DNA of 64,000 nt, taken from positions 51,779-115,778 of the forward strand of contig DGHT01000022.1 of assembly GCA_002392765.1 (NCBI GenBank). Reading direction: 5' to 3'. Within the stretch, counting starts at the first letter, position 1. Each line of letters begins with the position of its first letter. Of this stretch, positions 35,409-43,424 are shown one piece after another. The notes under the pieces were generated by a model that had not been told where the DNA came from, made no database searches, and saw only the letters and a list, made by a program, of their open reading frames with translations. Both the position numbers and the translations under genes were made by a program. This DNA comes from Verrucomicrobia bacterium UBA3841 (GTDB taxonomy: Bacteria; Verrucomicrobiota; Kiritimatiellia; RFP12; UBA1067).

Positions 35409-35454
35409 AACAAGTGAATGCATTATGAATCTTACTGCCGTTAAAGATTAAATC

Positions 35455-36030
35455 TTGTCAAAAGGTAACATACAGGCTACCCCTCAGTTGCTGTATCACT
35501 ATACGACAATCGAGACGTTTGAAGTTCTTGTCGCCAAAGATGCAGATTTGTTTTGCACACACTATATGGACTTAAACGACGATGCCGAGTTCAGAAAAGG
35601 ATTTGCATATTTCAAGCAGTATTGCGACCGAAAGTACCATGACGAGAAAATAGCAAAAATGCTTATGTCGTATTGGACGACAGTAAGGAAACTCCAGATG
35701 TTATATGCAAATACGCCGTGGATAATGAGTTTTTCGACCGAAAGAGATTCGCTGTCGCAATGGCGAGCGTATACGGATCGAAAGCGCGGCGGGGTGGCGA
35801 TAGGTTTCGATAAAGCGAAACTGGAGGACGCTATTCTGGAACGAAGCAAAAAGGCTTCCAATGGGTTCTCAATCTGCCTTCTTCCATGCATCTACTACGA
35901 CAGCGGAATCGACGAGGCGACCCGTCCGAAGGCAGTTGTGTTTTCGACGTTCGATTCTGAGGAAGATGTGTTTCGTGCCATCGAAGCAGGCGCGTGCGGC
36001 TATCTGTCGAAGCAGTCGAGCGGCGCGTAG
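35455..36030 (+). CDS. DUF2971-like gene fused to a response-regulator remnant
   Basis: The only in-frame start near the DUF2971 beginning is TTG at 35455 with no good ribosome-binding site; a stop lies just upstream. Residues about 10-155 resemble DUF2971 (LLYHYTTIETFEVLVAKDAD, HYMDLNDDAEF, IMSFSTERDSLSQWRAYTDR, GVAIGFDKAKL), a family of unknown role found in phage-defence and accessory islands. The usual C-terminal part is missing. From about residue 158 the frame changes to AVVFSTFDSEEDVFRAIEAG and ACGYLSKQS, a response-regulator receiver end. The protein is therefore likely truncated and non-native at its C terminus. Confidence 0.6.
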   Translation: MSKGNIQATPQLLYHYTTIETFEVLVAKDADLFCTHYMDLNDDAEFRKGFAYFKQYCDRKYHDEKIAKMLMSYWTTVRKLQMLYANTPWIMSFSTERDSLSQWRAYTDRKRGGVAIGFDKAKLEDAILERSKKASNGFSICLLPCIYYDSGIDEATRPKAVVFSTFDSEEDVFRAIEAGACGYLSKQSSGA

Positions 36031-36049
36031 CTGCTGGATGCAGTCCACT
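35929..36049 (+). pseudogene. Remnant of a NarL-type response regulator receiver domain
   Basis: The translation KAVVFSTFDSEEDVFRAIEA then GACGYLSKQSSGA-stop-LLDAVH matches strand 4 to helix 5 of NarL-type receivers (VVVLSTFD..EDV..A..AGA.GYL.K ... ELLDAV). The TAG at 36028-36030 sits where GAG (Glu of ELLDAV) is expected. No receiver N terminus or LuxR domain is nearby. It looks like the broken edge of a regulator gene cut by the accessory island. Confidence 0.6.
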
Positions 36050-39000
36050 TTACTTGAGGACAAAATGGCATGTCTCGCCCGCTGTCATCTTAAGCGGCAT
36101 GACTCCGTCCTGCGTTGCCTCTTCTTTGCCGTTCTTGAGGTTCATAACCTTGCACGGGAAAGGCAGGCGGAAATTCTCCTCGAAATCGGCAAGCGCGTGA
36201 ATGGAGACGAAAACACCGCCCATATCGACCTGCGCAACGTCGGGCGGAAGCGCTACATACGCGCCCGCCTCGCGCGCGAACTTGTTGAACGCGCCAGGCG
36301 AAACGCCGCCGGCTTCTGCGAAGACAATGTTGCGTCCCGCGCCCATACGGCGCGAGGCGATTGCAGGAGAGCGGTCCTTCGTATAGCGCGCAAGCACCTC
36401 CACACCGGGAGCATCAACGATGGAGTTGCGCGGCCAGTCCGCGAGCTGCGACGGCGGAAACGAGAGGCTCGAAGCGTTGCGAAGCATGTCGTGGTACTGC
36501 AAGCCGTTCACTTCGCAGTCGAAGCCAGGTTCTGCGACAACGTGGTGATCGGCCTTCTCATTGACGCCAAGTTCCATCCCCGTCGCCGTCTTGAGCCCGC
36601 CAAGCTCGCCGCAGCGCGGCATGTGCAAGACGGTCTTGCCGCCGTTCGCGCAAGCCCTTACTATCTTGGCTCGGCGATTGTCGTACTTGCGCATAAGGCC
36701 CGTCACGACAAGCGAGTACGGCTTCAGCAGCCTGGGATCAGCGTCTATATCCTCGTAGAGATACACGTCGAACGGAACGCCGGAACGTGCCAAGAGGAAC
36801 AGCTGATCGGCATAGCTGAAATCAGTAGGACGCGGCAGGAAGTTCATACCGTCCTTCCATCCGAGCAACCCCGCCTCATCGAGAACGATTGCGACACCGG
36901 GAGAAAAGTTGGGAGTGGAGGAGTTGGGAGTGGGGGAGTGGAGGAGTTTATACGAATCAAGCGCCGTTGAAATGTCGTCGACGATTTCAGGCGCAGAGAA
37001 CCAGCCGTTCGCCATGTCGTAGAACCACCAGCCCATTCCCTGTGCGCACATGACGCCGGCATCCTTGCGAAAGACGCTCTGCCACATACCGAAGTCCGAG
37101 GACTGCCCGAGGCCGATAGCCGACGACGGGCCCGACCACGGCTCGACCATCGCATACGTACGGAAGTCCAGTTCCTCGAAGAAGAACTTTCCGTGCAGAC
37201 GGAAGGACGCCGCAGGAAGCCGGTTCGCGCCGACGAGTCCGGGGCGACGCCGTTCGTAGTTCGGCTGCGCGACGAGAATGTCCATCGAATCCGAGCGGAG
37301 AAATTCGCCTATGTCCCACGACGTTGCGACATTCGCGCGATGCGGCGACTGGCACCACATGATAGAGACGACGTCCTTGCCCATAAGCCGCTTGAACTCG
37401 CGCGCGAACTCATTCTGCGCCCTCAGGCCCGTCTGCTTGCAGAAGAACTCGTAGTTCGTCGAGACGTGCCCTTCTTCACGGCAGAACTCCGCGTACTCGG
37501 CCTTTGCGGACGGGGAGTAGTCGGGATAGCACACGGTGAACTGTCCGTCCTGATAGCCGAATGTATGGATTCCGACGATGCGTTTGTCGAGTCCCTGGCG
37601 CTTCAGTTCCGCGACGAGCTTGGCCAGGCACTTCTTCACGCCGGCTCGCCAGACGCGTGACGAATACGACGGCCATGCCCAGAGCTTCGCGCCTGCCGTA
37701 GGAATGGCATACGAGGATACGCAGCTGCCGCTGTTGCCAAGCACGGTCTTTCCGTCCTTGTGTCGCCAGGCCTCGCCGGGATGCTCTTCGTCGGCGAATT
37801 CGGGATAGGCATTGCAGCCAATCGCCAGGACGAACGGTACGTCTGGCACGAGGCGCATCGAGTTCTTGATTTCGCGGACCGCGCCTTTCGCGTCGAATCC
37901 GTCCTTCGTCCAGTATCCGCGGCATCCCGGCACCTTGCCAAGGCGGATGTCCTTCACCATCAACGGGATGTGCGCATTGGTGACGGTGTGTCCTGCAAAC
38001 AGCTCCGGAGGCGGAATCTGCTCGACCGAGCAGTGGCGTCCCTTGTAGATGACCGGCATAACGGCGCGTCCGTCGACCCGGAGTTCAGGTCCGCATTTCC
38101 CCTTCGCTACCTTCGCCGTATGCTGCACGTCCGCCGCGAGCCCGCGGTCGTACGCGGCTTCGTCCATGCGGTCACGTTCGCGCGGCAGACCCCAGGCGCT
38201 GTACTTCCTGCCCCAGGCCTGCTTCTCCGCCTTGAGCGAAGAGACTGTCCAGTTCGACCAGACGCTGACCGACGGATTGCCCGCAACGACAATCGCCGGC
38301 GTCAGCACGCCGTCATGAGCGACCTCGCTCGCGTACTTGCGGTACGTCTGGCCGCGCGGCGAATTGGGGAGTCCCAGCGATTCGGGAATACCTCCGCCCG
38401 CGTAGTCCTTCTCGAAAAGTTCGGATATGCCGTATTCGGACTTCCTGCCGTGCGCGCGCAGAAAGCCGTGGCAATATTCTCCGTTGGAGCCCGTGACCGC
38501 CACGTCCGCCGAAAGCCGCACAGCCTGGTCGGGTTCTGACGTCGCAAATTCCGGGCCTTCGACGATCAGATAGCCTTTGTCGTTTGTCTTGACAATGGTG
38601 ACTACGCCGTTCCCGACCGTAATCTGTCCTGTGGCGCCGCCAGCCTTGATTACGGTAAATGCGTCGTCTATGCAGTTGTCCGCGCGCCAAAGGACGCCAT
38701 AGGTCGGAAACTCCGTGCGGGATGGGTCCTTGTTTTCCCATCCCGCCGTGACCGGCCGTCGCGAGAATAGCAGGCAGCGCGTCGGCGCGCCCGCGCGGAA
38801 GACTTCCGTGCCATCGGACCACACAGAGAACCCCGCGCCCTTCCCGTATCGCGCGCCCTTGCGGTCCCAATAGAGCGAGACCATGCGTCCGTGAATCTTT
38901 ACGTTCTCGAGTCTCAGGCAATCCCAGCTTTCCGGTATGAGAGGCCGAAGTTCAAGCGTGCCGTCGAGATGTGGATGCACGCCGCATAGTCCGGCGATAA

Positions 39001-40216
39001 CGAGGTCGGCGAACGTAGAATGGTTGTAGTCTTCGCCGCGCTCACCCTCCGCGCCTGCGGCCTTCAGCATTTTGCGAGAAATCCACTCGCCAGTGAAAGG
39101 ATCGAGATTTTCGTCAATCCACGGGATTGCCTTGCCGTCTTCGGTCTTGCGCACCTGCTGCGCGGCGTACTGGTGAAGGAGCTTCACGTAGGCGGCCTTC
39201 CCGAGCAGACCCGCCGCATTGTCCGCAAGCGCATGGGCAAGCCCCGTTAGCGCAATCGATGTCGCAAACGGCCACGACGGGCCGTTCCACTGGCAGGGAT
39301 GGCCTTCGCAGGAAATCTTGAAGCCGGGGGCGCGCCGCTCTGCGAAGCAAAGTCCGAATGGAGCGGCAAAGCCATTCTCGTCAACAAGCTGGTTCCATGC
39401 GTCCGCCTTCTCCGGCAAATACATGCCGAAGTACCACGGCGCATAGCCGTGAAGTTCGCGCACAGCGCCGCGAACGCCGTTCGTAGTCATTGTCGTGAAG
39501 AATCCGGCCTCGGAATTCCACAACTTTTCGCGGATGCCCTTTTCGAGGGTCTCGGCCTTGCGCGAGAACTTCGCCGCAATGTCCGGACGGTTCGCAAGAC
39601 GTGCGATCTCGACGATCGCCTTCGCCTCGCCCCACATGGCGGAATTGAACAGCGGCTTGTATCCGTCGCCGCCGAGTGACATTTCGCTGCCCTCCCGGTC
39701 GTCGGTCGAGGTGAACATTCCCTTTCCGTCGCCGCCCATCGGAAAGACGGACGTTCCGTCGAGGGTCTTGAAGAAAACCGGCTGCGTCTCCCACGAGTCG
39801 TACAATGCGACGACGTCGTCAAGGAGATTTGTCGCCAGCGCAAAGTCGCCCGTGACGCGAACGACGTCAAGGAGAGACGAGCCAAGCCAAGTCGAATACT
39901 TCGCACGGTGGGGCGCGTTTGTGCTGAACCAAAAACGCGCGCAGTCGGATGCAACGGTTTTGTCGTGCATCCACCGCGCCTCGCGCAAATGGTGTCCGGC
40001 AGCGCAGACGATTGTGTTGTACTTCCCGGCCCAGCCGACTTTTGGCAGGAACTCCGTGATCACCCACCCCCCGGGCGTTTTCTCGCAGTGGCGTCCGAAG
40101 GCCTGCCATCTGTATTCGTATGTACTGTTTATCGCATCGTCGGGGCACTCGAACGAGGGCACAGCTCCCGCAGGTGCCGCAGCCAGAGCCGCGGCAAACA
40201 GTGTTGCCGAGATCAT
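36050..40216 (-). CDS. Secreted two-domain glycoside hydrolase (MGH1/GH63-like plus GH42-like)
   Basis: A 1388-residue protein with a short signal peptide (MISATLFAAALAAAPAGAVP). Residues about 25-500 resemble the (alpha/alpha)6 toroid of MGH1/GH63-type hydrolases (DKTVASDCARFWFSTNAPHR, LWNSEAGFFTT, CQWNGPSWPFATSIALTGLA, ENLDPFTGEW, DYNHSTFADLVI). Residues about 690-1388 form a GH42-like TIM barrel and flavodoxin-like part (IVGIHTFGYQDGQF, YPDYSPSAKAEYAEFCREEG, MVEPWSG, LVVTGLMRKYDNRRAKIVRA). Such fusions are not a standard single CAZy family. It is the last gene of the sigma/anti-sigma operon. The segment LLHSPTPNSSTPNFS is encoded by a GGGAGTGGAG word repeat. Confidence 0.75.
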   Translation of the reverse strand: MISATLFAAALAAAPAGAVPSFECPDDAINSTYEYRWQAFGRHCEKTPGGWVITEFLPKVGWAGKYNTIVCAAGHHLREARWMHDKTVASDCARFWFSTNAPHRAKYSTWLGSSLLDVVRVTGDFALATNLLDDVVALYDSWETQPVFFKTLDGTSVFPMGGDGKGMFTSTDDREGSEMSLGGDGYKPLFNSAMWGEAKAIVEIARLANRPDIAAKFSRKAETLEKGIREKLWNSEAGFFTTMTTNGVRGAVRELHGYAPWYFGMYLPEKADAWNQLVDENGFAAPFGLCFAERRAPGFKISCEGHPCQWNGPSWPFATSIALTGLAHALADNAAGLLGKAAYVKLLHQYAAQQVRKTEDGKAIPWIDENLDPFTGEWISRKMLKAAGAEGERGEDYNHSTFADLVIAGLCGVHPHLDGTLELRPLIPESWDCLRLENVKIHGRMVSLYWDRKGARYGKGAGFSVWSDGTEVFRAGAPTRCLLFSRRPVTAGWENKDPSRTEFPTYGVLWRADNCIDDAFTVIKAGGATGQITVGNGVVTIVKTNDKGYLIVEGPEFATSEPDQAVRLSADVAVTGSNGEYCHGFLRAHGRKSEYGISELFEKDYAGGGIPESLGLPNSPRGQTYRKYASEVAHDGVLTPAIVVAGNPSVSVWSNWTVSSLKAEKQAWGRKYSAWGLPRERDRMDEAAYDRGLAADVQHTAKVAKGKCGPELRVDGRAVMPVIYKGRHCSVEQIPPPELFAGHTVTNAHIPLMVKDIRLGKVPGCRGYWTKDGFDAKGAVREIKNSMRLVPDVPFVLAIGCNAYPEFADEEHPGEAWRHKDGKTVLGNSGSCVSSYAIPTAGAKLWAWPSYSSRVWRAGVKKCLAKLVAELKRQGLDKRIVGIHTFGYQDGQFTVCYPDYSPSAKAEYAEFCREEGHVSTNYEFFCKQTGLRAQNEFAREFKRLMGKDVVSIMWCQSPHRANVATSWDIGEFLRSDSMDILVAQPNYERRRPGLVGANRLPAASFRLHGKFFFEELDFRTYAMVEPWSGPSSAIGLGQSSDFGMWQSVFRKDAGVMCAQGMGWWFYDMANGWFSAPEIVDDISTALDSYKLLHSPTPNSSTPNFSPGVAIVLDEAGLLGWKDGMNFLPRPTDFSYADQLFLLARSGVPFDVYLYEDIDADPRLLKPYSLVVTGLMRKYDNRRAKIVRACANGGKTVLHMPRCGELGGLKTATGMELGVNEKADHHVVAEPGFDCEVNGLQYHDMLRNASSLSFPPSQLADWPRNSIVDAPGVEVLARYTKDRSPAIASRRMGAGRNIVFAEAGGVSPGAFNKFAREAGAYVALPPDVAQVDMGGVFVSIHALADFEENFRLPFPCKVMNLKNGKEEATQDGVMPLKMTAGETCHFVLK
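36908..36949. repeat. GGGAGTGGAG short-word repeat inside the large glycosidase gene
   Basis: On the plus strand the segment is a run of GTTGGGAGTGGAGGA variants. It is read on the minus strand as SPTPNSSTPNFS, a low-complexity linker between two ordered segments. Confidence 0.65.
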
Positions 40217-40235
40217 TTATTTTCCTTCCCGGGGG

Positions 40236-41540
40236 TTATTCGCCTGCCGTGAAGGCGAGGCGGAAGCCGCAGGCTGTCCAGTTGCCCTGATGTCCGTTGC
40301 GGCCGGCGGACGTGCAGTCCGTGTTGTTAATCGAGAAGTAGCCGCCGCGTATGACGTTGCGGTTGTAGGTGTTGTTCCCCTCCGGCTTTGGGGTGTCCGG
40401 CTGTACGGTATCGACGCACGGATCCGTGACTGTGGCTCCATCTGAATATCCCGGGGCATTGGACGAAGCGGTCCAGTAGTCCGCGCAGGCCTCGTAGACG
40501 TTGCCGATCATGTCGTAGAGTCCATACGCGTTGGGGAGTTTTTCGCCGACGGGATGCGTCGTGGCGCCGGAGTTGCCGCTGTGCCACGCGATGGCGTTCA
40601 GATTCTCGCTCGTCAGTCCTTTCCCCGTGTAGAGTTCACTTGTCGTCCCGGCGCGGCAGGCGCGCTCCCACTGGGCTTCGGTCGGATAGTCCACCTTCTC
40701 AACGGCGCCGAGCAAATTGGCGGAGATCGAATTCGTGACTACCGAGCGGAACACGGAGTACAATGCGCTCTCGACCGGTCGACTGTCCCCCTTCATCCCG
40801 CTTCCGTCCCACACTCCGCGCGTGAGCTTCTTGTACTGCATCTGGGTGACGGGGAACACGCCGACGAAATAGTCCTTCGTAAGCGTGACGTCGTGAACCT
40901 GCGCCGCATTGCCGCCGCTTCCGAACGCTCCGCCGGTCTGGCCCATGGAGAACTTACCCTTCGGTATCTTGCGCATGACGAGCTTCGTCGTCGCGTATGC
41001 CGCGTCGTTCGTCACGCCCGTCCACACGAGGACGTTGTCAAGAGACGTAGACGCGCCGGGGATGACGTCGCCGAAATCGGTTTCGACGCTGCCGAACTTG
41101 CCGTTGAGCAGATCGCCGCGCGTGACGTCCGTGCATGGAAACTTCCCGCTTTCCGCTGTAAGGTCGAATATCTTGTAGAGGACCTCGTCCATTCCTGTCG
41201 AACTCGTCACAGAGAGCTTGACCTTGAAATTCGCGAGGGCGACTTTCTCCGTCCCGAAAGCCGTTACCGGGTCGATGATAAACTGCCCTATTCCGTCTGT
41301 GGAAATGCCGTACAGTTCGCCGGTGATCGCCGATGCGAGCCTTTCGGAATCAAGTTCCACGTTTCCGTTGTACGCCTGGACCTTGATGTCGACAGGATCC
41401 GTCACGTCCGCAAGCTTGTACTCGACCTTGACGTCCGTAGACCAGGGCCACTGCTGACGAACTATCACCTGCTCGATCACAGCGGCATCGAGCGACGCCG
41501 CGGCGAATGTCGAAAACGCCAGATATGCCAACTTTTTCAT
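40236..41540 (-). CDS. Secreted FGE-sulfatase-domain (SUMF1-like) protein, probably not a maturase
   Basis: A 434-residue protein with a signal peptide (MKKLAYLAFSTFAAASLDAA), an N-terminal beta-rich domain (about 20-180) and a C-terminal formylglycine-generating-enzyme-like domain (about 185-434). The latter shows MRKIPKGKFSMGQ, GVFPVTQMQYKKL, VDYPTEAQWERACRAGTTSE, LYDMIGNVYEACADYW, VIRGGYFS and CGFRLAF. True FGEs use two copper-binding cysteines in a CxxxxC segment followed by RNTPDS. Here that region reads NNTDCTSAGRNGHQGN, with only one matching Cys, so maturase activity is doubtful. The family is widely expanded as secreted binding proteins in PVC bacteria. Confidence 0.82.
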   Translation of the reverse strand: MKKLAYLAFSTFAAASLDAAVIEQVIVRQQWPWSTDVKVEYKLADVTDPVDIKVQAYNGNVELDSERLASAITGELYGISTDGIGQFIIDPVTAFGTEKVALANFKVKLSVTSSTGMDEVLYKIFDLTAESGKFPCTDVTRGDLLNGKFGSVETDFGDVIPGASTSLDNVLVWTGVTNDAAYATTKLVMRKIPKGKFSMGQTGGAFGSGGNAAQVHDVTLTKDYFVGVFPVTQMQYKKLTRGVWDGSGMKGDSRPVESALYSVFRSVVTNSISANLLGAVEKVDYPTEAQWERACRAGTTSELYTGKGLTSENLNAIAWHSGNSGATTHPVGEKLPNAYGLYDMIGNVYEACADYWTASSNAPGYSDGATVTDPCVDTVQPDTPKPEGNNTYNRNVIRGGYFSINNTDCTSAGRNGHQGNWTACGFRLAFTAGE

Positions 41541-41567
41541 CGTTATCGTTCCTTTCTTAAATGCGGT

Positions 41568-42563
41568 TTACCTGAAGATTATCATCAAGGCGGAATTGCC
41601 GAACACCGAGGCGGCGTACTCCACTTCGTTCGCGACAAGCGAAAGCGAAGTTTCGCCAGACTTTATGGGCAGCGCGAACCAGCCCTGCGCACCGTCGAGA
41701 CCCGTCGGCGTCTCGACGCCGTTCACCTTGAACGACGTCGTCCCGTACGGGATCGGCAGCACGGCCCGCTCCGGCTTCTTCGCCCATATTCTCCCCGAGG
41801 CCGGGGCCAGGCAGCGCGTGACGCCCTCGGCGTCCGGCGACAGGCCCCTGACAAGGCCCAGCTTGGCCGTACGAACGGTCTTGGCGGCGTCGTCGAACTC
41901 CAGCGCCAGGTCGTAGACGTTCTCCGTCTCGTCGCTGTCCGCGGGCGGAAGCGTGAAAGTGAACTCTCCGCCCGATAGTCCATCGTATATCATGTTGTAG
42001 GCGACGCCGCTGACGTAAAGCCGCGCACTCGTCGCGTTCGCCGGAAGGTCTATCGGCACCGTCATGGTGTTGTTGGTGGCCGTATGCCAGAACGAGCTGG
42101 TTTCAGGTCTGAGGAATACGAACGTTGGTTCGCTCGTCATTTCCGCCGCTCCAACGGCGAGGGTCGTCAACGCGGCCCCCACGATTCCGGCGGTTTTTCG
42201 CGCAATCATGCTTACCCCGCTTTCTTTTGTGATTGTTTCCGTTTCCAGGTCGACAATAGGCTCGAACTCTTCCACCGGCTGCTCCACCGCTTCCCGTTGG
42301 ACGAAAACGTCTTTGGCCGCCATCCACGCCGCCAAACCCGCAAACGCCGCCATAGCCGCGATCGAAGCCGCTATTTTCAGCGGACGGCGCCGGCGCGGGC
42401 CTGCATTGCGCACGGACGTCGCGCTTGAAGCCATGATCGCGGACAGGCAACGCTCCTTGAATCCGCCAGGAGGCTTCGGCCATCCGTCTGGATTGCGGAG
42501 CGCCGCTTCGAGGCGGTAGGCCTCGGCAGAGTCGTCGCTTAGCTGGAATTGTCGTTCTGTCAC
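41568..42563 (-). CDS. Anti-sigma factor-like membrane protein with secreted C-terminal domain
   Basis: The GTG start at 42563 overlaps the sigma factor stop (GTGA), and the protein has 331 residues. The first 60 residues are polar and probably bind the sigma factor (YRLEAALRNPDGWPKPPGGF). A membrane helix follows at about 62-85. A second signal-like helix occurs at about 119-141 (MIARKTAGIVGAALTTLAVG), followed by a beta-rich domain (TFVFLRPETSSFWHTATNNT, VEYAASVFGNSALMIIF). The second half looks like a separate exported protein joined in frame. No zinc-finger anti-sigma motif is seen. The role is inferred from overlap with the sigma gene. Confidence 0.65.
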   Translation of the reverse strand: MTERQFQLSDDSAEAYRLEAALRNPDGWPKPPGGFKERCLSAIMASSATSVRNAGPRRRRPLKIAASIAAMAAFAGLAAWMAAKDVFVQREAVEQPVEEFEPIVDLETETITKESGVSMIARKTAGIVGAALTTLAVGAAEMTSEPTFVFLRPETSSFWHTATNNTMTVPIDLPANATSARLYVSGVAYNMIYDGLSGGEFTFTLPPADSDETENVYDLALEFDDAAKTVRTAKLGLVRGLSPDAEGVTRCLAPASGRIWAKKPERAVLPIPYGTTSFKVNGVETPTGLDGAQGWFALPIKSGETSLSLVANEVEYAASVFGNSALMIIFR

Positions 42564-43126
42564 TGTCTTGCACCTTCTGATGTTTTGATGCCCGTCATCC
42601 GGAAAACCTTGGAGAGGAATTCCCGTATCTTAAGCCGAGCCTCGTGAAGGCGGTAGTACACCGTGCCTTCGGGAGTATTTACGGTCTGCGCTATCTCCGG
42701 CACGGAAAACCCGCTGAAATAATACATCACAACGACAAGCCGCAAGTCATCAGGAAGCAGCAGAACCGCCCGGCGCAGCGCCGCGGCCTCGTCCCGCCGC
42801 GAAAGAGACTCGCCGGGATCGGGGTTCATGTCGGGGACGTCGAAGCTTTCTTCGCCGAAAACCAGCGCGTTGGCGGCCTTCCGCCGGACGTCCATCCGGC
42901 GGAAATTGACCATGATCGCGCACATCCAAGTGAAAAACGACGAATCTCCCTTGTAGCTTGAAATCCGCTCGACGATGCGCACAAACGTACGCTGGACGAG
43001 ATCTTCGGCGGTGTGCGCGTCGAGACAAAGCCGGAATGCAGTTGCATAGAGGCGCTCCCCGTAGTCCTCAACGAGAACACGGGCCCCCTTTTCAATGTCG
43101 TTTTTGATCAATTCCCAGACTGGCAT
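42560..43126 (-). CDS. ECF RNA polymerase sigma factor
   Basis: The ATG at 43126 is chosen because it forms a TGATG junction with an upstream leader ORF; TTG and GTG codons just upstream are less likely. The 188-residue protein has sigma-70 region 2 (LYATAFRLCLDAHTAEDLVQ, FVRIVERISSYKGDSSFFTW) and region 4 (LPDDLRLVVVMYYFSGFSVP, EGTVYYRLHEARLKIREFLS). It is a typical extracytoplasmic-function sigma of PVC type. It is followed by an overlapping anti-sigma-like gene, then the FGE-like and glycosidase genes, which may be its own regulon. Confidence 0.93.
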   Translation of the reverse strand: MPVWELIKNDIEKGARVLVEDYGERLYATAFRLCLDAHTAEDLVQRTFVRIVERISSYKGDSSFFTWMCAIMVNFRRMDVRRKAANALVFGEESFDVPDMNPDPGESLSRRDEAAALRRAVLLLPDDLRLVVVMYYFSGFSVPEIAQTVNTPEGTVYYRLHEARLKIREFLSKVFRMTGIKTSEGARQ

Positions 43127-43245
43127 CACCAAATGCTATGATGCCGTATCCGACCGAATCCTTGGGAAAAATTTTCCTCAGGACAGAATTGCAACACGCC
43201 CTCGCCGACTTTGACGAGTCCGCCAAAAAAGTTTATTGCGACCAT
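43126..43245 (-). CDS. Putative 39-residue leader peptide of the sigma operon
   Basis: This frame is short but has a perfect AAAGGAG seven bases ahead of its ATG (43245). It runs 39 codons without interruption (MVAINFFGGLVKVGEGVLQF, then CPEENFSQGFGRIRHHSIW). Its TGA shares one base with the sigma factor ATG (TGATG). The sigma gene has no ribosome-binding site of its own, so it is probably translated by coupling to this leader. No family is recognised; it could be a regulatory uORF or a real small protein. Confidence 0.55.
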   Translation of the reverse strand: MVAINFFGGLVKVGEGVLQFCPEENFSQGFGRIRHHSIW

Positions 43246-43330
43246 ACCGTTTCTCCTTTGATATATTTAATTTAGGCGTTATATATTTTACCACGCCGCC
43301 GGCAGGATGACGACTTTTAAAGTTAATAAT

Positions 43331-43373
43331 GGAGCAGGATGCTCCATCTCCTTGAACGGCCGGGACGGCCGTT
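43331..43373. repeat. Two GGA-triloop hairpins upstream of the sigma operon
   Basis: Perfect hairpins GGAGCA-GGA-TGCTCC (43331-43345) and AACGGCCG-GGA-CGGCCGTT (43355-43373). They share the GGA loop with the 9969-10038 and 45873-45889 stems but have unrelated arms. A 12-nt palindrome GATTCCGGAATC follows at about 43395-43406. Confidence 0.75.
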
Positions 43374-43424
43374 CCCCCAGTGAGTTCGACAGGCGATTCC
43401 GGAATCGCGAGCGGCGGCAGCCGG

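Noticed and set aside
35425..35451. Tiny frame MNLTAVKD before the DUF2971 gene
   Set aside because: It has only eight codons and no clear coupling, so it was not called.
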